Source: Hortaea werneckii
Taxonomy: Eukaryota > Ascomycota > Dothideomycetes > Mycosphaerellales > Teratosphaeriaceae
DNA length: 64,000 nucleotides
Direction of reading: 5' to 3'
Assembly: GCA_037044905.1 (NCBI GenBank)
Contig: JBAOKB010000052.1
Span: forward strand, 34,805-98,804
The notes under the pieces are model-generated. The model was given only the letters and a program-made list of their open reading frames with translations, did not search any database and was not told where the DNA came from. Both the position numbers and the translations under genes were made by a program. Below are positions 30,962 through 42,283 of this stretch, piece by piece (within the stretch, counting starts at the first letter, position 1; the number at the start of each line of letters is the position of its first letter).

Positions 30962-31929
30962 GGAGAGTGGGGAATCGAGTTGATGCGTCGGGGGTGTGGG
31001 ATATGAAGAGAAGGGGAAAGGAAGAAAAGTTGTAGTGGGGAGATTTTCGACCCCCGTTGCAGAGAAATGAAAGCGCGGATACGGATAAGCTTATCTTCCC
31101 TCCCTGCCATGAGAAAAGGAAGAGCAAAGGAAAACCAAGAATTTTTCATCTTTCCACAGCACCTCCCAGTCCCCTCCTCCCCTCCTCCATCTTTCCTTTT
31201 TGGTTTCCTCTCCTGCGAGGAAGAGGGGAGATCACTTCTCCCCCTATGAAAATCAGCAGGTTGGCAGAAGATGAGGAAGCGGCAAGCAAACTTTCGAAAA
31301 CCGACTCGGAATTTGCTACGTTTTCTTCTCTTCACACCTGCCCCAAAAACAAGAGAGAGTGGGGTATGATGGAACATAAGAGAGACGATGGGAGGGGGGC
31401 TGGGGTGGGACAATTGGTGGTGGGACAACCCCATCTGTGCCATTTGGGAAAATGGGGGGGGGGGGGGGGGGGGGGGGGGGGAAGAGGATTTGAGAGAATC
31501 TTGAGAAAGATGTTCCCGATGAGATGGAATTGTATTTGTAGAATTCATGTGGTATAGAAGGACGTGGTCTCTCCTAGACGGGAGGAAACAACGCATTCGA
31601 GAAAAGCCCCCCCTGCTGCTTTTAAGAAGGGTTAGCAAACCATCGACCGACACAGAGTCAAGTACAGAGGTTGCATAGAAAAGGTTTTGTGTGTTTGTAA
31701 GGATCAGTAGGAACAATTGGTAAATAAAATGATTGAGTCTTCACCGAGAGAACTTTGTATTCCTCTCAAGAAAATCCCTTAATCAGTTCTGTCATCAGGG
31801 GTGAAGAAAAAAAGGAAGGGAGGGCATAGGAGCCAGGCCCTTCCCTCTTCCCAAGGCGAGAAAAAGAAAGAGAAAAGCCGAAAACGTACCTTTTGATTTC
31901 TCTTTTCAGAATTGAGAGGTGGAAAGGGT
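30962..31929. other. Convergent 3' regions 31.0-31.9 kb with a G28 tract
   Basis: Spacer between the ends of RSE1 and the permease gene. It is purine-rich on the plus strand and holds an exceptional G homopolymer (31454-31481). A 303-codon minus frame here is low-complexity and judged spurious. Confidence 0.55.
31454..31481 (+). repeat. G28 homopolymer
   Basis: 28 consecutive G residues between AAAAT and AAGAGG in the RSE1/permease intergenic region. Length in an assembly of such a run is unreliable. Confidence 0.9.
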
Positions 31930-33704
31930 TCATGATCCCTTCTCAGAGATCTCCCCGTCGTCACCGGACGAGACCTTCCGATGGCTCGGCCGCTGCTGCG
32001 TCTTCTCCTCGCCAGAGAATCCAGCGCGCTTCGTCCCATCATTTACTCCTCCATCCAGGCCAGGCTGCTGATGAGAGTAGGAAGGCTTCTCGTCCTCAAG
32101 CGTCTGCATAGCCGTCAAGACATTCTCGTCCAGTTCGATCCTCGGACCGGTATAATTCCTCCTCCCGTCGACGAACCACTGAATCACACTAATAATCAGC
32201 ACGACACCGAAGGCGACGATGCAGTAGTTCATATTGGTGCCGGTGACGGGGAGTTCGGGCGGGAAGACGAAGAGGACGGTGGTGAGGATGGTGTAGGCGA
32301 TGCCGAGGAGGTTGGCGAACCAGGCGAACCAGTTGGGAAGTTTGAAGGGGCGGGTTTCGGGGAGCATTTTGCGGAGGCGGAGACAGTTGATGGCGACGGG
32401 GATGCCGTAGGAGAGGCCGAGGGCGACGACCGAGGCCGATGTGATGGCGTTGAAGGCTGAGCTGGAGCCGAGGAAGATGCAGCCCATGATTAGCACGACG
32501 AGGTTGGTAAGCGCGATGGATTCCAAGGGCACGTCGAGTTTGGGGTGGACGCGCGCGAAGAAGCGGGAGAATGGCAGACCGCCGTCTCGCGCGAAGGCGT
32601 AGGTCATACGGGACGAGGTCGTCATGATGGAGATGGCGGCGAAGATCAGACAGACCAGCGGGAAGATCTGCAGGCAGACTGCGCCTGCTTTACTGCCGGT
32701 GGCGTGGTATAGGATCTGCCCCAGAGGTCCATAGGGGGAGTTGATGACCTCGTCTGCTGAACCCGCTACGAATAGAAGACAGGTGAGGAAGATGAAGCCG
32801 GTGAAAGTTCCAATGGCCACGCAGTAGATCATGATCTTCGGGCCTTCGATGGCGGCATTGGGAATCTCCTCAATCATATGCGCTGTTGCATCGTATCCCG
32901 TCAGACCAAAACCACCTTGCAGCAAGCCCAGAAGCCAGGCGATCCCATCTGGCCAGCCCACATCATTGATGAACTTCCTGTAGACGAATTCGCCAGAATT
33001 GTAGTCCGGAGAAGCGCAGGCCAAGACGGTGATGGAAACGACAGCGAATCCGGCAATGGACCAGCTAATCGCGCCTTTGTTGATGTACGGTAGGGCGGTG
33101 TTTCCGAACATGTTGATGATCATCGCGACCAATTGGTACCCGATGTAGATCAGGAATTGATGCCATGGCTGGCCTTCGTAGTTGGAGTGGTATAGTGGGA
33201 TGATGTCCACGATCAGCGTACTACCCAACGACCCAGCCGTGGCCGTCAATGCCATCCATCCGAAGACATTGATCCATCCTACAATCCATGATAGGATGGG
33301 GACCCAGCTCTTCCAGCTTATAACAGCGACCCAGTGATACCTGGCGCGAGTGTCTGGTCAGCGTCAAAAGCTCCTCTGTCTCTCGCGTAGCTGCGGAGGA
33401 AGATAGAGGGTGTAACTCACTGTCCGCCTGCGGTGGGAAAAGAAGAAAGAAATTCCGCCAGCGAGGCAGCCAAGCAGAGATTGCAGATGCCGGCGGTGAC
33501 TAAGCCCCAAATTACCGACGTGGGACCTCCGCTAGGCAAAGCTACCGAGAGCGAGGACGACAGCGCCGTCCACGAGTTCAAGATGGCGAAGGCCAGTCCC
33601 AGCATCGACAGCGGCGAGAAATGTCGTCGGAGCTCCTGCTTATGGCCCAGTTGCGCCAGGTGCTGGTCGTCTGACGCGGCGGGCGCAACAGCAGGAGACG
33701 CCAT
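31930..33704 (-). CDS. APC-superfamily amine / GABA or choline permease
   Basis: Exons 33421-33704 and 31930-33340, intron GTGAGT...CCAG, give 564 aa; the splice rebuilds the motif GGQYHWVAVIS, characteristic of fungal GABA/choline (UGA4/HNM1-type) permeases. About 12 hydrophobic segments can be counted, beginning at SMLGLAFAILNSWTAL. Another family block is GGFGLTGYDATAHMIEEI, including the conserved glutamate of TM6. By family it imports a small amine or amino acid across the plasma membrane with protons. The C-terminal cytoplasmic tail (about 60 residues) is rich in S, E and K. ATG 33704 is chosen: residues before it are not family-like. Confidence 0.88.
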
Positions 33705-35539
33705 GGTTGGTCGAGACGGTTGGCGTGGATGGGAAAGCTCAATAGGACGAACAGCACGTGACGAGAGTATCAATGAATCCTCTCCTCTTCGTCGTATTCT
33801 TCCTCTCCCTCCTCCTCAAAAGCAACCTCAAAAAGAGAAGAGGGCCGCCGGCAGAGGAGGAGGTAGGAAGATCTATATCGCTCACATGTCCAACCAGCCA
33901 GCCAGTAATGGTTCAATCCGGCTTCCTTAAGCGATACGACCCCGTCAGCGCGAGCTTCACATCAAAGGAATGAAACCTTGCTGCGTAATAGCACAGCAGC
34001 GCCGTCGAGGCCGTCGAGGGCCGTCGACATTCACTGGCTCTACTTGCCTCCGCGTGGGGCCGTCCTTATCCGGCGTTAGTCCGCGATACCGTCCCGGTTT
34101 CCACGTTGGGCTACCTAGACAGGAAAGCCCAGCCGGGAGGGATGTGTATTCCTTGCTAGTCAGCAGGACGTTGTAGAGAGGCCTTCCCATATTAATAAAA
34201 CAATTCAATGTCGAGGGATTCTCAAGAATGATAAGGTAAGATGATTGGTGCAGGTTAGTCCGAGTTCGCCTTGCTTAGCCCTAGCTTATCTCTTCATGAG
34301 AAGCCTTGGCGACCCAGGGCCAGAAGCTTGAGTATTATCAGACGGTATCGCGGCTGGGGAGAGATATCAACACCCCATTCGCTTTGTGTTTGCCTGGTGC
34401 AAAGGCAGGGGCTTGCGCTTGGAGTTACTACGATGGGCTTAGAACGGCACGTAGGGTGTAAGGTCATGTGAACAGCCTTTAACCCCCCTCTCGCGACTCC
34501 TCCTGCCCCGGAACTTCGGCGAAAGCTGTCATTGCATCACGTACCCGTTAGTAAACTTGAAGACGGACCACAGCCTTTTTCAGCCCTCCATTCCCCAATG
34601 GTGTTTGGAAATACTACCCCGGCTCGGTGCACCACACTCTACTCGACCATATAATTTTACTCAAGATAGCTTTTAACCGCTAGAAACACCGAATATCCAT
34701 CCCCTTTACACCTCCCGCCATTTCACCACGATAGATTGAAAGAAAACGGAAACGAGGAGTGGGGGAGAAGAGAAAGGGATGCCTCACGAATCTGTCCCTC
34801 AATATCAAGCGACTGGTCATATATTCTTTTCCTTTCCGATAATATTCCTATGTACTTAATACACAACTAGTAGAAGAGTCACACAAACACCAAGGCCCAA
34901 GTCGAATGCCTTTTCCATCCGTCAAAGGCGTCCGTTCCGCGCTCTCAGCCCCACGATCAGATGTAATTTCTTCTCTGTCTTTCCTTCAGGAAAATTAGAG
35001 GGTGGGTTTTTCTCAGAATGACCGTTTCCCTCCTTCCTCTTCCTTGCTCGATTCTAGGTATGGTGTGACCCCGATTAGGAACCAGACGCCCTAGCCCAGC
35101 AAGGACGTCGTGGCGATGTGAACAATCCAAGCTCCCTCTCTCTGTCCTATGGGTTCTGTAGGATTGGTGGGGAGGGATAGAGGGGCCCTATAGTTCCAGG
35201 CACGGTTGCGCTCCCTCCTTCTTGCCTTCGATTCTCCTCCATGTTCTTGTTGTGTGGGGCAAGCATCTCCGGCTGCGCAAGCACGACAGCATTCCCTCTC
35301 GAGTGGGCAGGACGGCGGCGATGGTAAGGGAGATATGGCAGAGATCAACGATCTCAACAAAAGGGGGGAAGTAGCGTGAACATGCGTCGTCTCCATCTCC
35401 CCTTCTTCGTCACACTCCATCCGCTTTGGCACCTGGACCTCCGCCCTTCCCTTTCTTCCAGAATAATCGAACACAATGGAACGACCGAACACCACCAACC
35501 TATCATCCCTCCAAGAATCCCTCTTAAAAAAAAAAAATC
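33705..35539. other. Intergenic 33.7-35.5 kb
   Basis: 1.8 kb between the permease start and the end of the next minus-strand gene. Open frames are short and unconserved. Near 33999-34029 there are three copies of a GCCGTCGA-containing unit. I see no gene, RNA or mobile element here. Confidence 0.5.
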
Positions 35540-37420
35540 TCAACCACCACCAACCCCCGTCCCCTGCGCCCACTCCAGCACCTCCAACCCCAACATAACC
35601 AGGACCAACGTACTCGGCAAGATCGCCACGACATAACTCGCCGTAAGCAGATTACTCATCGTGCCCATAAAGACGCCATTGACCTGGCAAATCTGGGCCA
35701 ACTGCAACGCACTCGGGGCGCCGGTGAGGAGGAAACAGACGATAATAAAGATGGGGTCGTCGAGGATGCTGATAGGCAAGAACTTGGCCATGAGGGCGAG
35801 AAGAGGGGCCATGATGATGGTGGGGAGGACCATGCGGGAGAGGAGGGAGGCGTAGAGGAGTTTCCTTTCGTCGGACTTTTCGGAGGCGGTCGAGGCGAGT
35901 TGGTCCTGGGGGAGGGTGGAGCGGGCGAGGTTGGCGCCGAGGACGACGAGGATCAGGGGCACGGCGACGCCGCCGGATTGCGAGACGGCGCGGGTGAGGG
36001 AGTTGTTGATTAGGGTGCCGGGCGTGAAGAAGAGGTGTTGGAGTTGGGGGATTGAGGCGACGATGAGGGCGATGAGCATTGCCCAGAGGGGTGGGTTCAT
36101 TTGCCGCCAGATGCCGCGGAAGAGGGAGGTGAGGGTGTTGCTGATGGCGACGAGGACGCGGCGGAGTGGGAGCGGGAGCTTGACGAAGAGATAGTGGCCC
36201 GTAGTAGATATTCTGTGGCCGAGGAGACGGAGGTGGTGGGCGAGCGCGTCTCGAGCGTGGAGGAAGGGTGCGGTCCAGCCGGTGTAGGGTTCTTGGTCGC
36301 TGGGCTTGCTGTTGGAGGAGGGCGAGTAGTTGGGAAAGGTGGTGATGTGGCCCAGACTTCTCGCGCGGTCGCCTAGGCTGTGTCGTGCTGACGGGCTGGT
36401 TGGGGTATCTTGGTCTGCTAGGTGACGTGGTTCGTTGGAAATGATATTCCCGTTTGCTGCTGTGCTTGGGACGATCTCGGGAACGTCATTCTCTCTGTCT
36501 CTGCCGCCCTCGTCTTCTGAACCCGAACTTCGCGCATCTGACGCATTTCCCGAGTTGAAACCAGAGTCGGGTGATATCTTTTTCCCGTTGGCAGCATTTC
36601 CGTTTGGTAGAGGCTCGTCCGGCTCATCCCTATATCGGCCTTCCTCCCTCCATCTCTCCTCTTCACTCTCACGCTCCCTGTCTTCCGCCTCGTATGCACT
36701 CGCCGGCTTCAGCAGAACGCTGTAGCCCCATGTCCAGCGCAGCAACTGTCCGAGCTGCTGGAAGATGAGCAGGTACAGAATTCCCCTGGCGGCGACCTCA
36801 TTATCATTATCGCCAGGAATCTTGTCCCAATGCAGGCCGGAAATGGTTTTGCTCAAGGACAAGACGAGCGAAATGGGCAGACTGTTGGAGTTGCCAAAGA
36901 CGCCCATGGCCAGGATGAAGTTCTTCTCTCTTCGCTTGTTCCAGCCACTGAAGCCAAAGGCGCGGGCCATAACTTGAGCGCAACACCAGCTGACCAGGGT
37001 CTGAGCAGCAAAGATGAATGGAATCACGACAAGATCGGCGAGCTTGTCGGCATTGAGTTGACTGGCCAGCTTGGTAAAGACCAGACATGGGGTGAAGACC
37101 ATAGTGTTGAGCTCGGCAACGAACTTTTGGGAATTGGCATCAAACATGCCGGTGTAGGCTACGATGAAGCCCGGCAAGGCGACAAAGACGACTTCCAGTA
37201 CCGCTTCGCAGACCAGCCCGGCGAGATGGAGGAAGCTCGGGTGTGAGCCATGTTGGCCTAGCACTTCGAGGGTGGTGTCGGCTAGCATGTTTATAGTGGT
37301 GGTGTTGGTGGAGGATGGCGATATCAATGGCTCCTGGGCGGTTGACCGACGGTAGAGGTGGAGGGTATTGGTCGCAAGCTCGCGAAGGCGGAAAGAGGTG
37401 GGAGAGTGGAAGAGCGGCAT
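35540..37420 (-). CDS. Auxin-efflux-carrier (PIN/PILS, ECM3-like) membrane transporter
   Basis: 626 aa from the ATG at 37420; the ATG at 37288 (MLADTTLEVL) is an equally good start. Hydrophobic helices cluster at the N-terminus (LAGLVCEAVLEVVFVALPGFIVAY, LVVIPFIFAAQTLVSW, GVFGNSNSLPISLVLSL) and C-terminus (LWAMLIALIVASIP, VAVPLILVVLGANLARS, PIFIIVCFLLTGAPSALQLAQI, YVVAILPSTLVLVMLGLEVL), separated by a 200-residue hydrophilic loop rich in S, D and E. This 5+5 layout and the GNSNSLP and NTMVFTPCLVF motifs are those of the membrane transport protein family that includes plant PIN/PILS and yeast Ecm3. In fungi it is probably an ER carrier; the substrate is unknown. Confidence 0.85.
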   Translation of the reverse strand: MPLFHSPTSFRLRELATNTLHLYRRSTAQEPLISPSSTNTTTINMLADTTLEVLGQHGSHPSFLHLAGLVCEAVLEVVFVALPGFIVAYTGMFDANSQKFVAELNTMVFTPCLVFTKLASQLNADKLADLVVIPFIFAAQTLVSWCCAQVMARAFGFSGWNKRREKNFILAMGVFGNSNSLPISLVLSLSKTISGLHWDKIPGDNDNEVAARGILYLLIFQQLGQLLRWTWGYSVLLKPASAYEAEDRERESEEERWREEGRYRDEPDEPLPNGNAANGKKISPDSGFNSGNASDARSSGSEDEGGRDRENDVPEIVPSTAANGNIISNEPRHLADQDTPTSPSARHSLGDRARSLGHITTFPNYSPSSNSKPSDQEPYTGWTAPFLHARDALAHHLRLLGHRISTTGHYLFVKLPLPLRRVLVAISNTLTSLFRGIWRQMNPPLWAMLIALIVASIPQLQHLFFTPGTLINNSLTRAVSQSGGVAVPLILVVLGANLARSTLPQDQLASTASEKSDERKLLYASLLSRMVLPTIIMAPLLALMAKFLPISILDDPIFIIVCFLLTGAPSALQLAQICQVNGVFMGTMSNLLTASYVVAILPSTLVLVMLGLEVLEWAQGTGVGGG

Positions 37421-38928
37421 GGTGACGGGTTTGGCGGGAAGACGGAGGGGTGGGAAGGTGCGATAGAATCGCGTTCACGGGGAATGACGACCGCCGGTTT
37501 GTGCTGCTGCGCGAATTCAGCTGGCGGAAGGATCGGGGATTGCTTTTGGTGCAGATAAGGTAGGCTCAGGTCGGGCAGTGTTGCCAATGGCGATTCGCTG
37601 GACCAAGTGATTTTCACTCGGTCGACATGGTGTTTGGGCAAGACTCCACTCCTCCGTCGCTCGATAAGGGAAGAGAGGATAGTGAGTGTGAAACAAGAGT
37701 GTGGATGGGAGGTCGATGTTGGACAACACTTCAGGTCTTGGAAGCTGCGCCTTGGCAGCGGCTAAGAGAGAGAAAGTTGCAGAGCAGGGCTCGCGCAGGG
37801 CCAGGCTGTGGTGCTGCTGTTGGCTGTGTCCGCCCGGCTCGCCTGGGAGCTCACAGTCCAGTCGCCAGCGGTGAATCAAGCCACGACACGTGCGGTTACG
37901 TATCGATGGCGTCGATCCGTGGCTCAACTGCTGATCCCCGCCGACCACTGCACCGTTGCCTCTGCTTTGTGGGGATCGTGATGAGCAGCAACAAGTACCC
38001 GACAAAGACGCCCCCTACAAACCGGCACGAGAGCATAGGTGACCAAAGACGGCGACACGATTGGCAACGAATCGTTCATGGATTTCATGCGAGACGCGAT
38101 GGCCATGATGCGGCATCACAGCGGGTACTGCTGTAATCAGACAGTCCCGCTGGAGCCATCCTGCTCCATCCTCGCAGCCCGTCCGTTCGATCGGCATGGT
38201 GAACGCGAATTCCACCATCGCCGCCACGTCATATTCGTTCATTTTCTTGTCCACCAGCTGCCATTGGCATCAATGATCTCAATCGCCCATGTGATTCCGA
38301 CCGACCTACATACATATGCTCCCAATTGCATTCGTCTTTGATCTCTAACCACATCTCCTCTCCACTACCTTACTCTCTTCTTTCTGTTCCTAGCAGTGCG
38401 CCGTCCGTTCCCGCTCCGCTAGCAAGCATCAAGAACCTAGACTTCAATAGACTTCGGCCTGATACACATCTGGTCAGGCCTGCTCTATACTAGCCACAGG
38501 CACGGATGTCCGTAGTTTGCCACTCCACCTTGCTGCAACGAGCGGGAACTCCGGGCAGAATCAGTATAAAGGCAGGACTTCAGGCGCCATCACCCACACA
38601 ATTGAGGAATCAGCGGGCAGTAGTAGTGCTGCCGGGAACTGCGAGCCATCGCCCGCCCACCAGCCGGACAGCCCACTTTGCTGCGCCACATCTACCATCT
38701 CCGATTGCACCACCACTCACCTGCTGCCCCTCCATCGCCCACGCACCCGGGTGCACAGGAACAAAAAGTTCGAGAGACTAGCCCTTACGACTACACGCCA
38801 ATCGACCCGCGACGATACCATTCTTTGCTGATCCTGGTGTCTGCCAAACCGACTCCCACCCTGGATAGCGCTACCAACGCCCCTCCTCCACCCGGCTGCG
38901 GCCGCTGCATTCTCTACACATCGCCACC
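37421..38928. promoter_or_regulatory. Divergent upstream region of the ECM3-like gene and PBS2
   Basis: 1.5 kb between head-to-head genes. Open frames lack conserved features. The last 400 bp before the MAPKK ATG have CACC/ACC-rich stretches and are probably promoter and a long leader, as expected for a signalling kinase gene. Confidence 0.45.
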
Positions 38929-41248
38929 ATGGCGTCTCCAGACGAACAACAATCCCCCCTCGACTCCCCATCTCCTCCGACGAGTCCCGATGAGCCATCT
39001 ACCTCGCCCCTCAGTGATGGCGCCCCGTCAGCCCGACCAGCCGTATCGCCCACCGGCTTCCGCTCCGCAACGACTCAGAACATGACCACCTCTTCACAAC
39101 CGCTTGGAAATGTAAATGCTGCTCGAAGACCACCGGGGGGTCCAGGTCCCCGGCCAACTCCTGCAGCCGCAAGAGGGGGTATGAATCCCGAGTTGGCAGA
39201 GCGCATGAAGAATTTCTCTCTCAGCAGACAAAGCACTCCGGCCGGCGGTCCTCCACGAGCAGGCGGTCCAGCAGGGAACAATGGCGGAGGAGCAGGTGGC
39301 AGTGGTGGTAACGGAGGGGCAGGAGCTGCCCCGCTCTCTCCAGAAGGCAAGAGTGCTGCTGGCGGTTTCCCTGCCGGCTTCAAACTTCCACCGCAATTGA
39401 ACCGACCTTCTTTCCCCAACTCTGCTTCGTCACCCGCTATTCCCGGCTCTAAGGGGCCCAGTCTAGCGGAAAAGCGAGGGATGAAACTACCCGGAGGCTT
39501 ACCTGGTTCATCACCTACTCCACCATCTCCCAACCCTGCAGCGCCTGGTGCACCGGCTGGCAGAAGAAGAGGCCCACCTGGAAAGTTGTCCGATATTGGC
39601 GGAGGTGCAGCAGCAAACGGAGATGCTCCGGCGGCGCAGGAACCTCCCAAAGAGCAGAGTCAGATGGAGAAGTATGCCGAATTCATTGATACCAAGAATG
39701 GGGCCATCAACTTCAAGGGTAAAGCCACAGTGACAGGGCAAGGAATCGAGTTCACCAGTGGTAAGAGCTTCCGGATAAGTCTGGACGAGACCGATACTCT
39801 GGACGAACTGGGCAAAGGCAATTACGGAACAGTATTTAAGGTCCGCCATTCACGGCCGCGGTTCCGGAAGGCAGGCGCCGGTCTGGCAGGCAACAAACCG
39901 CGACCTGGCGAACAGAAAGAAGCAGAAGAAAGCAAAGATGGGCCGCTGATCGGCAATGTCTCCGCCAGTGGCAAAGGAACCACAGGCGTTGTCATGGCCA
40001 TGAAGGAAATGCGCCTCGAGCTCGACGACGCCAAATTCCAATCCATCATCATGGAACTCGACATCCTCCACCGCTGCGTCTCCCCTTACATCGTCGACTT
40101 CTACGGCGCCTTTTTCCAGGAAGGCGCCGTCTATATCTGCATGGAATTCATGGACGGCGGCTCCATGGACAAACTCTACGGCGACGGCGTGCCGGAAAAC
40201 GTCCTCCGCAAGGTCACCTTCGCCACAACCATGGGCCTGAAAAGTCTCAAGGAAGAGCACAATATCATCCACCGCGACGTCAAACCCACCAACATCCTCG
40301 TCAACACCAAGGGCCAGGTCAAGATATGCGACTTTGGCGTCTCAGGGAACCTGGTCGCGTCCATCGCCAAGACGAATATTGGCTGTCAGTCGTACATGGC
40401 GCCTGAGCGGATCTCCAGCGGCGGCATGGCTTCGGCTGGCGCGGATGCTGGAGGCACGTATTCCGTGCAGAGCGATATCTGGAGTCTGGGCCTTACCATT
40501 ATCGAGTGTGCACTCGGCAGGTATCCTTATCCTCCGGAGACTTATGACAATATCTTCTCTCAGCTGAGTGTAAGTTTTTCTTTTCCTTCACTTTTTAATA
40601 AGCATACCCCTGTGTCCATTCCCTTACTACCTGAGGAAAGGCACTTAAGCCTTGTGCTATGAGATGAGACAAAACATCAATCTCAACGGATCTCTCCGGA
40701 AGGAAGGACGGGAGGAGACAAGACCAAAGAGCAAAACCCATCGCACAAAACGATTCGAAAGCAACTAAACAGAACATTCCGCTAACCGCACATCCCTCGA
40801 ACAGGCCATAGTCGACGGCGAACCCCCCGACCTCCCCGCCGAACGCTACAGCGAAGCAGCCCGCAACTTCGTCGCCGGCTGCCTAAACAAGATCCCCAAG
40901 CTCCGCCCCACCTACCCGATGCTCCTCCAACACGCCTGGCTAGCCCCGCTCGTGAAACCCTCCACCATCGCCGAAGAAGACGAAGAGGCCGCCGAAGCCG
41001 GCGGCGAACTCGACCAGAACCTCGGTATCCTGAACCCGGAGCTCGAGGACGAAGGCGGCTTCGTCGACCGCGAGGTCGGCGAGTGGGTCATCGAGATGTT
41101 GGATCGCAAGCGCAGGGGCGTGCTGGGCGAGTCGCAGAAACCTGCGGGGCATGCCGCCCCGTTGGATAGTAGTGAGGGGTTTGGGAGTAGTATGGGCGGG
41201 GGAAAGAAGGAGGGGGAGGGGGTTAGGCCTGTGGCTGTTGATGCTTAA
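38929..41248 (+). CDS. pbs2: HOG-pathway MAP kinase kinase PBS2
   Basis: Exons 38929-40569 and 40805-41248 (intron 235 nt, GTAAGT...ACAG) give 694 aa. Start context gccaccATGg is ideal. The first about 250 residues are Pro/Gly/Ser-rich and include MNPELAERMKNFSLSRQS. The block KNGAINFKGKATVTGQGIEF precedes the kinase domain, as in Pbs2/Wis1. Kinase motifs: GKGNYGTVFKV (G295 on), MAMKEMRL with the ATP Lys, HRDVKPTNILVN, CDFGVSG, APE in SYMAPERI. The activation loop S-I-A-K-T (Ser478, Thr482) matches MAPKK phosphosites. An insertion of about 45 residues follows the Gly-rich loop, also family-typical. By family it is phosphorylated by Ssk2/22 or Ste11 and activates Hog1 in osmotic stress. Confidence 0.92.
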
Positions 41249-42260
41249 GAGATGAGGTTTCTCTCTTTCTTTTCCAACCACTTTTTTCTTTTTCTCCAAT
41301 TTTTTTTTTCTTTCCTTTCCTTTTCGCTCCTCGCAACTCGGAGAGAGATGGAGATGGTACGGACGATGGAGCATGTGTGTATGTATGTACGGCAGCTGAA
41401 GATTCATTCAACGAATGGTATATACACTTCTAAAATAGGCAACATTTACTTTGTTTCGACTTCTCGCTAGAGTTGTCCGGGGCAGTTAGTTGGACAGATC
41501 CCGGGAGTCGTCTACGACGAGAAGTTAGGCGTTCTCGTAAACTCCGTTGACTGTCTTTTCTCTCTATTTCTTCTTTTGGTTTTTCTTTCCTTTTTCGTAC
41601 CTAGGTAGGCAACTTCGGAGCCGGCATGCTTTCTATGCCGGCTCCGGGGATGAAGAAATGATGTCAGTTCCCGCTCCCTTAAATTTCCAACGGCCCGCGA
41701 AAGCCTGATATCCCGCAGATCTTTGAGGCTGTGAAGCCAGTTCGAGCCCATCCGAGCCGTTGCGAATGTGACGATAGGCCGGCATCCAGTTTCTACGAGC
41801 CACTACTACTCTCGACCGGCACTCTACGGGAAACACGGGCTGTCCTCTTGCCCATTTGCGCTGCCCTCCGTAGCCTTGCCGGCTTCCTGTTGGATTGATT
41901 ACTACTCCATCCTGCAAGGCGGTGCTAGTAGTCGTGCCGTTTATATATCCTTTTCAACGTACACTACTACTTAGCCATGGCCCGTTGTTTGCACTCCTAC
42001 TTGGGCAAGTATCCTGACACTTTCTCGCCCCTGCCGTACACGACTTGATTTCGATTTGACCCTGCATCCCCCTTTATCATTCTATCTGTTCCTCAAACCT
42101 CTCGAGACTTGGGATTGATTGCACGGCAAACTATCACCTATATCGCTAGATCCTGACCGTCGATCTTTAACCACCCGAAACAACCCCCCCATCTCTCCCT
42201 CCCTGCCCCTTTTGGCGATCACGCACCCCGACCCCCACCTAATCGTGTACATGGCCCGCG
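41249..42260. other. Intergenic 41.2-42.3 kb with a perfect hairpin
   Basis: Between PBS2 and the LCAT-like gene, same strand. T/C-rich PBS2 3'UTR at 41255-41330, a 12-bp inverted repeat at 41616-41646, then a C-rich promoter/leader at 42060-42250. No gene seen. Confidence 0.5.
41616..41646. repeat. Perfect 12-bp inverted repeat, 7-nt loop
   Basis: CGGAGCCGGCAT (41616-41627), loop GCTTTCT, then ATGCCGGCTCCG (41635-41646), an exact reverse complement with 9 G/C pairs. It would form a very stable hairpin in RNA or a cruciform in DNA. Confidence 0.85.
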
Positions 42261-42283
42261 ATGGTCGGAGCCGCCACTCATGA
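42251..42283 (+). promoter_or_regulatory. Overlapping upstream ORF at the LCAT-like start
   Basis: An ATG ten bases before the main ATG opens a 10-codon frame (MARDGRSRHS, TGA 42281-42283) that overlaps the main start in another phase. Its own context is weak (T at -3), so leaky scanning to 42261 is plausible. Any regulatory effect is inference. Confidence 0.35.

Noticed and set aside
30805..31716. 303-codon open frame on the minus strand over the RSE1 3' end and the G28 tract
   Set aside because: Antisense to conserved RSE1 coding and otherwise low-complexity (poly-Pro from the C run, S/P/F-rich). No domain.
35091..35573. 160-codon minus frame downstream of the ECM3-like gene
   Set aside because: No ATG context or conserved content; overlaps the transporter's C-terminal coding and likely 3'UTR.
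39075..39650. 191-codon minus frame over PBS2
   Set aside because: Pro/Gly/Ala shadow of the PBS2 low-complexity N-terminus.
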